NCBI GenBank assembly: GCA_028291515.1
Contig: JAQGHU010000101.1
Location: 1-46,502, forward strand
Length of the DNA stretch: 46,502 bases
Direction of reading: 5' to 3'
From: Schlesneria sp.
GTDB taxonomy: Bacteria; Planctomycetota; Planctomycetia; Planctomycetales; Planctomycetaceae
This document shows, piece after piece, positions 8,376-16,096 of the stretch. How positions within the stretch are numbered: the first letter of the stretch is position 1; every line of letters begins with the position of its first letter. The notes below the pieces were generated by a model, which was given only the letters and a program-made list of their open reading frames with translations, did no database searches and was not told where the DNA came from. The position numbers were made by a program, and so were the translations under genes.

Positions 8376-8807
8376 CTACATGTTGGCTGTCGCGATTTGC
8401 TGACGATCAGCGCTCGCGGTCGCAGGTTCGAAGAGAGCAGGGCCGAGGCGACGGCTGGCGGGCCGCAGTGCCCAAGAGGCCAAGCCGATGCTCATGATGA
8501 TCAGTGGCACAATCGCCTTCACGGCCGGGTCACCCCTCACCGCGTGAGAAATTGCCGCGGCGAGCAGGTTGAATGTGATTCCCGCATAGGCCCATTCCTT
8601 CAAGCGAGGCAACCGAGGGGCGAGCACCGTCAGTGCGGCCGAGATCTTGCCGATTCCCAGCATCGTGATGAAGTAGGTCGGGTATCCCAGAGCCGTGACG
8701 CCCTCCACAACCGCGTCGAGGCGGCTGACGTAGGCGGTCCCCCCACCGAGCATGGCCAACGCGATCAGGATCGTCATTGTCCAGTAGGCGGCATTGCGTG
8801 TGGTCAT
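8376..8807 (-). CDS. DoxX-like integral membrane protein
   Basis: A 143-residue protein with four predicted membrane helices, of the DoxX-like family. Helices are visible at about residues 8-25 (NAAYWTMTILIALAMLGG), 45-62, 70-90 (WAYAGITFNLLAAAISHA) and 98-115. The run GYPTYFITMLGIGKISAALTVL is typical for DoxX-like proteins beside ECF/YCII genes. A strong ribosome site, AGGAG eight bases before the ATG, sets the start. DoxX-like proteins are linked to redox or oxidative stress, but the role here is not shown by the sequence. It is the first gene of the minus-strand cluster leading to the DGPF protein and the ECF42 sigma factor, and is separated from them by the inverted-repeat element. Confidence 0.88.
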   Translation of the reverse strand: MTTRNAAYWTMTILIALAMLGGGTAYVSRLDAVVEGVTALGYPTYFITMLGIGKISAALTVLAPRLPRLKEWAYAGITFNLLAAAISHAVRGDPAVKAIVPLIIMSIGLASWALRPASRRLGPALFEPATASADRQQIATANM

Positions 8808-9126
8808 GATCAGGTCTCCTTAATTCGTGTTTCAAACAGAGTCTCCAGATCAGAGATGGCTGTCTGGCAGTTTGTGGTGATTGCTGTCCTCTCTGACTCA
8901 CGACGAACGGCGACGAAGAATCCGGACAAGCTCATCCCGGAATTCTTAGTACCGAATCCGGAATTCGTCCACCGTGAACGCGTAAGTTATTGATTGGCAA
9001 TGTCTTCAGGGTCGCGGGCAGCAAGCAAGCTGGTCCGCGGATTCGATCGGCCGCTCGCCCGCTGAAGGTGCATCTGCTAGCTTGTGGCACCGCTCCGACT
9101 TCGCAACCTGCTTCTGGAATCACCTG
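8808..9126. other. Divergent intergenic region
   Basis: This gap separates the minus-strand DoxX/DGPF/ECF42 cluster from the plus-strand aldolase-like gene, so it should hold promoters for both directions. Apart from the weak ECF-type candidate at 8902-8928 I see no operator, hairpin or small gene in it. Confidence 0.4.
8902..8928 (-). promoter_or_regulatory. Candidate ECF-type promoter upstream of the DoxX-like gene
   Basis: On the minus strand, TGTCCG (8928-8923) and CGTC (8905-8902) are separated by 17 bases. This resembles the TGTCGA/CGTC-style elements reported for ECF42 targets, with two changed bases in the upstream half. It lies about 95 bases ahead of the DoxX-like start codon, which would fit autoregulation of the cluster. 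This is a weak match found by eye, and short motifs of this kind occur by chance. Confidence 0.2.
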
Positions 9127-10203
9127 ATGCCCGTGGAAAAATCGCTCGACGCCAAGCTCCGTTCGATTCATGCCGATCCGCTGCGATCGAAAGACTTCAT
9201 CATTGCCGACGCCAAAGACGCGGACATGGCATTTGGCATGGCGGCACCGGGCCTGAAGCGAGTGAGTGTGGAAGGGCTGCCGCCTCAATTTAGAAACCTG
9301 GCCGAGTTCCGGGAGCAGATTCGCCAGATCGTCCAGCAGGGGGTGGTGGACATCATGTTGATGTCGGCCAGCACGAGCGACCAACTGACGATTGAAGAAG
9401 GTCTCTTCAAGGACTCAACCGTCACTCCTGCTGCTCGAGCCAACGATGCCACCGACATTCACCTGCCACGAGGTGGCAAAATTCATCAAGAGGCGGCTCG
9501 ACCGTTTCGGACGGCCAGCATCGACCACATCCAGTGCGGGCATCTCGACTGTTCTCTCGAAGAACGATCTTTGGGAGCGAACCTCGGGCTGTACTCTGTG
9601 ACGTTCAACAACGACGTGAAGCGCGATCTGGAGACGCTGCAGTCATACAAAGAGTTCCGCGAAGAAGCCGAACGCAAAGGGTTTCGACACTTCCTGGAAG
9701 TCTTCGACCCCAATGCTCCCAAAGCAGTCTCGCCCGAGAAGCTGCCAGGCTTCATCAACGACCTGATCGCTCGCACGCTGGCCGGGGTTCCCCGTGCGGG
9801 TCGGCCGCAGTTCCTGAAGATCGCCTATCACGGTCCGCAAGCGATGGAAGAGCTGGTCCACTATGACCCGCACCTGATCGTTGGCGTGCTGGGTGGTTCC
9901 GCCGGAACGACGCTCGACGCCTTCAAGTTGCTGCACGAAACAAAGAAGTACGGAGGCCGCGCGGCGTTGTTCGGCCGTAAGATCAATACGGCGGAAAATC
10001 AGCTCACGTTCATCGAACATCTACGCTTGATCGCTGACGGATTGATCGAGCCGGAAGAAGCCGTTCGAGCCTATCACGGCAGCCTGCAGAAGCAGGGGAT
10101 CAAACCGAATCGTTCCCTCGACGAAGATCTCACACTGCAAACCAACGTCATGAGCTATGCGGGCAACGGCACGAAGATCAGCATTCCGCCGGCGAAGAAA
10201 TAG
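9127..10203 (+). CDS. Class I aldolase-like TIM-barrel protein, substrate unknown
   Basis: A 358-residue cytoplasmic protein that reads like a class I (Schiff-base) aldolase of the DeoC/LacD/FbaB type, but this is inference from pattern alone. Alternating strand-helix pieces are visible. VVDIMLMSA (about 73-81), YSVTFNN (156-162), HFLEVFDP (188-195), FLKIAYHG (229-236, with Lys231 the best candidate Schiff-base lysine), LIVGVLGGSAGTT (250-262, a phosphate-binding-type loop) and ALFGRKI (280-286) lie in barrel order. The start was taken at the ATG at 9127; an upstream ATG at 9082 would add 15 unlikely residues. It stands alone between two long gaps. It could instead be a sugar isomerase-like barrel without aldolase activity. 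Confidence 0.78.
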   Translation: MPVEKSLDAKLRSIHADPLRSKDFIIADAKDADMAFGMAAPGLKRVSVEGLPPQFRNLAEFREQIRQIVQQGVVDIMLMSASTSDQLTIEEGLFKDSTVTPAARANDATDIHLPRGGKIHQEAARPFRTASIDHIQCGHLDCSLEERSLGANLGLYSVTFNNDVKRDLETLQSYKEFREEAERKGFRHFLEVFDPNAPKAVSPEKLPGFINDLIARTLAGVPRAGRPQFLKIAYHGPQAMEELVHYDPHLIVGVLGGSAGTTLDAFKLLHETKKYGGRAALFGRKINTAENQLTFIEHLRLIADGLIEPEEAVRAYHGSLQKQGIKPNRSLDEDLTLQTNVMSYAGNGTKISIPPAKK

Positions 10204-10731
10204 TTTTCGTTGTGAGGTGAATGAGGCGATGCACTGAAAAGATCAGTAGTCGCGTTCCTCATGGCGTTGAACTGGATGGTATTCGCGACCAGATCGGTTT
10301 CAGGCACTCGCGACAGCACGTTCGGCAGTGAATGGAGACGAAGAGCAACGACAGTAGGCCACGAAGAGGGAACCGACTGCGTCGGACGTGGACCGATTTG
10401 CAATAAGGGCAGCGCATTTCAATGTCCCGGACAATTGAATTACCTGGCCCTCTGCTAAGTGTATCGTCAGCTACGTTTGTGTCGATCGCGGAATATCGTT
10501 CGTTTTTCGGGAGACCGAATTTACTGGGACGATCGGCAGGAGCCTCGTCCGCCTCGCCCTCCCAATCCTCAAAACATGGCTAATTCGCGAGCGGAATTAT
10601 GCACGGTCATTTCGCGTTATTGAGCTGACCGGACTGCTGCGACAGCTTTCGAATGGGGGTGGGACACCGTAAACTGGAGCGTGCCCTAATTCGTCGCCCG
10701 CCATCTATCCGACCGCATCCGAGAAGTGCTC
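10204..10731. other. Long intergenic region, no gene seen
   Basis: These 528 bases separate the aldolase-like gene from the DUF1549/DUF1553 operon. Short open frames cross it but lack ribosome sites and protein-like composition. It presumably holds the promoter of the operon downstream. I recognise no RNA gene, operator or strong hairpin. Confidence 0.4.
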
Positions 10732-13584
10732 ATGCTGACCGCCTCCGCTTCCGATCGTGTCCGTGCCACACTGTCCCTGTTGATGTGGGCCGCCTCCTGC
10801 ACGACTCTGCACGCGCAGGTTGATTTCAATCGCCAGGTGCGTCCGATCCTGGCCGAGAATTGTTTTCAGTGTCATGGTCCCGATGCCAAGCGGAAGGGCA
10901 CCGAGTTGCGGCTGGATCTGGAAGTCCAGGCCAAGAAGGTCGCCATTGTTGCTGGTGCCGCCAAAGACAGTGAGCTGATGCACCGCATTGAATCGACAGA
11001 TCCCGACTCGGTCATGCCGCCCGCTGCGACGGGTAAACGATTAACGCCAGCGCAAAAGGAAGTTTTGCGACAGTGGATTGACGAAGGAGCGAAGTACTCA
11101 GGCCACTGGGCGTTTCAGCCTATCGCCCCATCAAAGCCGCTACTGGATGCTCTCCCTCCGGTGACTACGAGTGCGTCACCCATTGATCGATTTCTGTTGA
11201 ATGCACTGAATAAATCGCACCTGAGTTACTCTCGCCCTGTCAGTCGAGCCCAGTTCATTCGTCGTGCCACGTTCGATCTGACCGGACTGCCTCCGACGTG
11301 GGCCGAGGTGGAAGCATTCGAAAAGGATCTGGCGGACGGAAGCGACGAACGATTGATCGACCGTTTGCTGGAGTCTCCACGCTATGGTGAACGGTGGGGA
11401 CGCCTGTGGTTGGATATAGCGCGGTACGCCGACACGCATGGCGGCGCGGCGATTGGTTTCACGACGTTCCCGTTTTCCTACACGTATCGCGACTACGTGA
11501 TTAAGGCCTTCAACAAGGACTTGCCCATCGATCGTTTTCTGCTGGAGCAAATCGCGGCGGACCAACTGGGAACTTCGGAAGACAATCCATCGCTGGCGGC
11601 TTTGGGCTTTCTGACTGTCGGGATGCAGTTTCGAAACTATCACGACACGATCGACGATCAGATCGATGTGATCACTCGCGGGCTGATGGGGCTGACTGTC
11701 ACCTGTGCGCGATGTCATGACCACAAGTTCGACCCGATTCCAACGACAGACTATTACGCACTTTATGCCACGATCGCTCCCAGTAAGTCTCCGACGCAGT
11801 TGCCGGCGATCGGAACTGTCGCCGATGACAATGCTCGCCAGGCGTACGAACGAACTCTGAGCGACTTGAAGGCGAAGTATCACCAGTTTGCACGCGAGCA
11901 AAACGAAGTCATGCGGAATCGCCTGCGAATGCAGGTCGGACTTTACCTGACGGAAATTGCCAAGGGGATCGGCGAGCAGGATCTGTCGACGCAATTCCTT
12001 TCGTATCGCACCGACGACATTCGACCCTTCGTCTTCAATCGCTGGCGAGACTACCTGCGGAAGCTTGGCAACACGGACCCCGTATTTGGTCCGTGGCTCG
12101 AGATGCAGTCTTGGGGAACTATTCCGGAAGCCGAATTTCAAAAACGGCGGGATGAGTATTTGACTCGCGTCTCTGGCGAGTTGGATGCCATCGGCCGGAC
12201 TCCCGACAAGCTGCATGCGCTCCGCGGTGAACCACCGAAATGGAATCCGTTTGTTATCGACGCACTGGTCGCACAGAAGCCCAATTCCCTTAGCGATGCC
12301 GCCGCGGTGTATGGAAAGGTGTTTGCAGAACAGCATCGCCTGTGGCTGCAATCACTGCTGGAAACTTCCAATGAAGCGGCCCCGGGCGCTACCGTCCTGC
12401 CGGACGATCATCCGCAACATCAGGTGATCAACAGTCCTTCGCATCGACAGATTCGTCATCACCTGTATGCCCCCGGATCGCCGTTCGATGTTCCCGAAGA
12501 AGAAGCAGTGCGACTGACGAATCGAACCATCAATGATTTGATTAGTGGCAAAGATGAAGCGATTCACGAACTGAACTTGTCGTCGCCCGGATCACCTCCG
12601 CGAGCCATGATTGTTCAGGAAGATCCCACACCGAAAGCAGCCCATGTCTTCCTGCGAGGAAATCCACTCGCGCGCGGGGAGGTCGTCCAGCCGAGGTTCA
12701 TTTCGGCATTGTCCAGTGTCGAAACTCCGGTCTTCGAAGACGGAAAACGACGCCTTGGTCTGGCCCACTCCATCATTTCGGATAGCAATCCACTGACGGC
12801 CCGCGTATTGGTCAATTGGGCGTGGCAGAATCATTTTGGTTCAGGCCTGGTCCGGACGCCGGATGATTTTGGAACTCGTGGTCAGGCTCCTACACACCCA
12901 GAATTGCTGGACTATCTCGCCGATCAATTTCGATTGAACGGATGGTCCGTGAAGTGGCTTCATCGACAGATCATGCTGAGTCAGGCGTATCATCAGGGGG
13001 CCGTTGAGAACGAACAGAGTCGTCAAGTCGATCCGGAAAATCAGCTCCTGTGGCGCATGCCGCGTCGACGATTGGACTTTGAATCGATGCGTGATTCCAT
13101 GCTCGCCACTTGCGACGAATTGGATACGACCATGGGAGGCAGGCCGATCGATCTGAATGCCTCACCCGCAATTCCACGGCGCAGCGTGTACGGGTTCGTC
13201 AATCGCGACGTGATTGCGAACCTCATGAGTACGTTTGATACGGCCAATCCGAACGCGTGTACGGCGAAGCGACCGGAAACGACAGTGCCTCAGCAAACGC
13301 TGTTCGCTCTCAATTCGGACTTCATCCAGGACCGAGCAGCACGGCTAGCGGCCCTCACAAAGCAACAGAATCATGCCAGCGAGGAAGATCGTATCGCGGC
13401 GATGTTCCATAGAGCCCTTAGCCGAAATCCGACTGAGTCCGAAGTGGGTAAGGCCAAAAAGTTTCTCAGTGATGCCAACGCCGCCGTGAAATCGAAAGAG
13501 AACGCCGCAGCCGATTCGGAGCGGGGCTGGATACTGCTGGCGCATGCTCTGATGGCTTCGAATGAGTTCACATTCCTGGATTGA
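10732..13584 (+). CDS. Planctomycete cytochrome c-like protein with DUF1549 and DUF1553 domains
   Basis: A 950-residue exported protein with the classic planctomycete order PSCyt1, PSCyt2 (DUF1549), PSD1 (DUF1553). After a short signal peptide ending near THLAQ-like LHAQ, the N-terminal heme site is CFQCH (Cys44 to His48). DUF1549 spans roughly residues 140-345 and carries the motif CARCHDHKFDPI starting at Cys325, a second CxxCH site. DUF1553 occupies the C-terminal third, with LVNWAWQNHFGSGLVRTPDDFG and the QTLFALNS run. Such proteins are very abundant in planctomycetes; a redox role is suspected but unproven. I chose the ATG at 10732 over a GTG two codons upstream. It is followed after 69 bases by a DUF1501 gene, the normal partner, so the two probably form an operon. 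Confidence 0.95.
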   Translation: MLTASASDRVRATLSLLMWAASCTTLHAQVDFNRQVRPILAENCFQCHGPDAKRKGTELRLDLEVQAKKVAIVAGAAKDSELMHRIESTDPDSVMPPAATGKRLTPAQKEVLRQWIDEGAKYSGHWAFQPIAPSKPLLDALPPVTTSASPIDRFLLNALNKSHLSYSRPVSRAQFIRRATFDLTGLPPTWAEVEAFEKDLADGSDERLIDRLLESPRYGERWGRLWLDIARYADTHGGAAIGFTTFPFSYTYRDYVIKAFNKDLPIDRFLLEQIAADQLGTSEDNPSLAALGFLTVGMQFRNYHDTIDDQIDVITRGLMGLTVTCARCHDHKFDPIPTTDYYALYATIAPSKSPTQLPAIGTVADDNARQAYERTLSDLKAKYHQFAREQNEVMRNRLRMQVGLYLTEIAKGIGEQDLSTQFLSYRTDDIRPFVFNRWRDYLRKLGNTDPVFGPWLEMQSWGTIPEAEFQKRRDEYLTRVSGELDAIGRTPDKLHALRGEPPKWNPFVIDALVAQKPNSLSDAAAVYGKVFAEQHRLWLQSLLETSNEAAPGATVLPDDHPQHQVINSPSHRQIRHHLYAPGSPFDVPEEEAVRLTNRTINDLISGKDEAIHELNLSSPGSPPRAMIVQEDPTPKAAHVFLRGNPLARGEVVQPRFISALSSVETPVFEDGKRRLGLAHSIISDSNPLTARVLVNWAWQNHFGSGLVRTPDDFGTRGQAPTHPELLDYLADQFRLNGWSVKWLHRQIMLSQAYHQGAVENEQSRQVDPENQLLWRMPRRRLDFESMRDSMLATCDELDTTMGGRPIDLNASPAIPRRSVYGFVNRDVIANLMSTFDTANPNACTAKRPETTVPQQTLFALNSDFIQDRAARLAALTKQQNHASEEDRIAAMFHRALSRNPTESEVGKAKKFLSDANAAVKSKENAAADSERGWILLAHALMASNEFTFLD

Positions 13585-13653
13585 TCCCGTTGGTCTGATT
13601 CCCGCGTTCGCCTCTTTTTTTAAATAGTAGCCCAGTCGACAAAGAGCATAAAC

Positions 13654-15051
13654 ATGACCATCCAAACACGACGGCACTGGATGCAACGCTGCGGTATGGG
13701 ATTCGGCGGTCTCGCACTGGCCAATCTGTTGGGAAATGCCGCGTCAGGCGAAGAGAATGACGGAGCCAAGCGAACTCATTTTCCCGGCCGCGCCAAGCAT
13801 ATCATTCATGTGTTTCTGAACGGTGGGGTCTCGCAGGTTGATACCTTCGATCCAAAGCCGGAACTCACTCGTCGAGCTGGTCAGATGCTGCCGTTTGAGA
13901 ACCTGCAGACCGAACGCAAAACGGGCGTGGCGTTGCCTAGTCCGTTCAAGTTCGAGAATCACGGTGAAAGCGGCATTCCCGTCAGTGATCTCTTTCCGCG
14001 ACTTGCCAAGTGCGTTGATGAGATGACCGTCATTCGGTCTATGCACGCCGAACTGCCCAGTCACGAGATGTCGCTGATGCTGATGAACACGGGCGATCAG
14101 CGTCTGGTTCGCCCCAGCCTGGGCTCATGGCTTACCTGGGGGATGGGATCCAGCAACGAGAACCTTCCCGCGTTTATCGCGCTGTGTCCCGGCGGCATGC
14201 CTGTGGCCGGTGCCGGCAACTGGCGATCGGCATTTCTTCCCGGCTCTTACCAGGGAACACGTGTCGATACCTCGAATCCTGATCCGACGCGACTGATTGA
14301 CTTCCTGCAGAACAAACGAGTTTCCTCGGCAGAACAATCGCGGCAGTTCGAGTTGCTGCAGCAACTGAATGCTCGACATCTGGAAGAACGGCCGGGTGAA
14401 GCGGCGATCGAATCGCGCATCAAATCGTTCGAACTGGCGTTTCGCATGCAGACGGAAGCGAGTGATGCCTTTGATATTTCGAAAGAGCCTGAGCACATTC
14501 AAAAGCTCTACGGCGAAGGGCCACAGAATCGCCAGTTGCTGATGGCGCGACGGCTGATCGAGCGAGGCGTGCGTTTCGTTCAGACCTGGCACGGCGACAT
14601 GCAGCCGTGGGACAGCCATTCCAATATTAAAGACGAACATCGCAAGGTGGCGAACCAATGTGATTCGGGGCTGGCGGCACTGATCATCGATCTGAAGCAG
14701 CGTGGGCTGCTCGACGAAACTTTGATTCTGTGCACTGGGGAATTTGGTCGAACGCCTTCGGTGGAAATGGGGCAAGACGGTTCCGGAGCCAGTCAGGGCC
14801 GCGATCATAATCACTGGGGCTTTTCGCTCTGGATGGCAGGGGGCGGAATCAAGAAGGGAACCATCTACGGGGCGACAGACGACTTTGGATTCAAAGCGGT
14901 GGAGAACCCGGTCTCAGTCCACGACCTTCACGCCACCATCCTGCATCTGATGGGCTACGACCATCAGCGTCTGACGTATCGCTACGCGGGCCGCGACTTC
15001 CGACTGACCGACGTTCATGGTGAAGTCGTTCGTCCCATCATCGAGAGCTAA
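13654..15051 (+). CDS. DUF1501 secreted protein (alkaline phosphatase-like fold)
   Basis: A 465-residue DUF1501 protein. The N-terminus has paired arginines followed by a hydrophobic stretch (TRRHWMQRCGMGFGGLALA), resembling a Tat signal, so it is probably exported folded. DUF1501 proteins share the alkaline phosphatase/sulfatase-like fold. Family marks visible here are HVFLNGGVSQVDTFDPKP (about residues 51-68), the TGEFGRTPSVE run near residue 362 and the HNHWGFSLWMAGGGIKKG run near 385. It follows the DUF1549/DUF1553 gene by 69 bases and is almost certainly its operon partner. Substrate and activity are unknown; sulfatase or phosphatase chemistry is only a fold-based guess. Confidence 0.95.
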   Translation: MTIQTRRHWMQRCGMGFGGLALANLLGNAASGEENDGAKRTHFPGRAKHIIHVFLNGGVSQVDTFDPKPELTRRAGQMLPFENLQTERKTGVALPSPFKFENHGESGIPVSDLFPRLAKCVDEMTVIRSMHAELPSHEMSLMLMNTGDQRLVRPSLGSWLTWGMGSSNENLPAFIALCPGGMPVAGAGNWRSAFLPGSYQGTRVDTSNPDPTRLIDFLQNKRVSSAEQSRQFELLQQLNARHLEERPGEAAIESRIKSFELAFRMQTEASDAFDISKEPEHIQKLYGEGPQNRQLLMARRLIERGVRFVQTWHGDMQPWDSHSNIKDEHRKVANQCDSGLAALIIDLKQRGLLDETLILCTGEFGRTPSVEMGQDGSGASQGRDHNHWGFSLWMAGGGIKKGTIYGATDDFGFKAVENPVSVHDLHATILHLMGYDHQRLTYRYAGRDFRLTDVHGEVVRPIIES

Positions 15052-15110
15052 CAAGACAAGCAGCGCGGCAGATTGCTTTCAGACTTCTAGATCAGCAAAA
15101 GGAGAAACTC

Positions 15111-15918
15111 ATGGCTAAAGTTGTGCGATTCCACCAGACCGGCGGTCGGTCCCGGTGTCGGGGGTTTCAAAGTCGGCGATATTGTCAGCGTCATCCCCTC
15201 GTTCAGCCTCAACAGTTACGGGATGTACGCCGACTTGGCGAATGCTCCGGTTCACGCGGTGATCAAGCATCCCGCGACGTTGTCGTTCGAGGAGGCTGCG
15301 TCGGCCTGGATGCAATATGTGACCGCCTATGGGGCCTTGATCGACATCGCCGGGCTGACCAAGGGCGACACGCTCGTGATTCCTGCGGCATCGAGCAGCG
15401 TTGGGCTCGCTGCTATCCAGATCGCCAACAAAGTCGGGGCGAGACCCATCGCACTGACTCGAGGTTCTTCGAAGCGGCAAGCCCTTCTCGACGCCGGTGC
15501 CGCGCATGTCATCTCCACCGATGAGCAAGATCTGGTGAAGGAGATCATGAGCCTCACTGACGGCAAGGGCGCCAGAGTGATCTTCGACCCCGTCGGCGGT
15601 CCCACCTTCGCCAAGCTCACGCAGGCGACGGCCCAACTAGGGATCCTGTTTCTTTACGGAGCTCTCAGCACCGATCCGACACCGCTGCCGCTGTTCGATG
15701 TTCTGAGCAAGTGGGTGACGATCCGAGGTTACGTGATGATGGAGATCACCAGCGATCCCGCACGACTGGAAAAGGCCAAGGCATTCGTCATCCAAGGGTT
15801 GTCCGACGGAAGTCTCAAGCCGATCGTCGCCAAGACATTTCCGCTGGACAAGATCGTCGAGGCTCACCGTTTTCTGGAGTCAAACCAGCAGATTGGCAAG
15901 GTTGTCGTGACGGTGTGA
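15111..15918 (+). pseudogene. MDR-type quinone/alcohol oxidoreductase, internally deleted and frameshifted
   Basis: The gene starts normally: GGAG lies seven bases before the ATG at 15111, and the first codons read MAKVVRFHQTGG, the usual start of this medium-chain dehydrogenase/reductase family. After codon 12 the reading frame changes by +1 and continues as VGPGVGGFKVGDIVSVIPSF, which in relatives lies about 55-60 residues further on. From there to 15918 the protein is intact: the NADP-binding run IPAASSSVGLAAIQIANKVGA and the C-terminus HRFLESNQQIGKVVVTV are both present. So the catalytic GroES-like half is mostly missing. A CGGTC repeat at the junction may mark a microhomology deletion. 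The start-frame peptide runs out of frame to a stop at 15524. Activity is very unlikely unless an assembly error explains it. Confidence 0.82.
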
Positions 15919-16096
15919 AAGGTAGTTGGCAAAGCGGACATGGGTCGGAGGACGTGGCTTCTGACTCCTCATCTTCAGGCTGGAATTTAGGCAGGGGGAA
16001 TCCTTGTGCTGACGTTGCAGCCTTATCGCCCAACATTAGACTGTTGAGACATTGAGTACATTCAGGTAGGTATCGACCCTGCTGCAGGAACGATTC

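Noticed and set aside
10261-10458. A 65-residue frame in the gap before the DUF1549/DUF1553 gene
   Set aside because: No ribosome site, odd composition and no family resemblance.
11176-12351. A 391-residue minus-strand frame inside the DUF1549 gene
   Set aside because: It is antisense to a gene with clear domains and lacks any recognisable motif.
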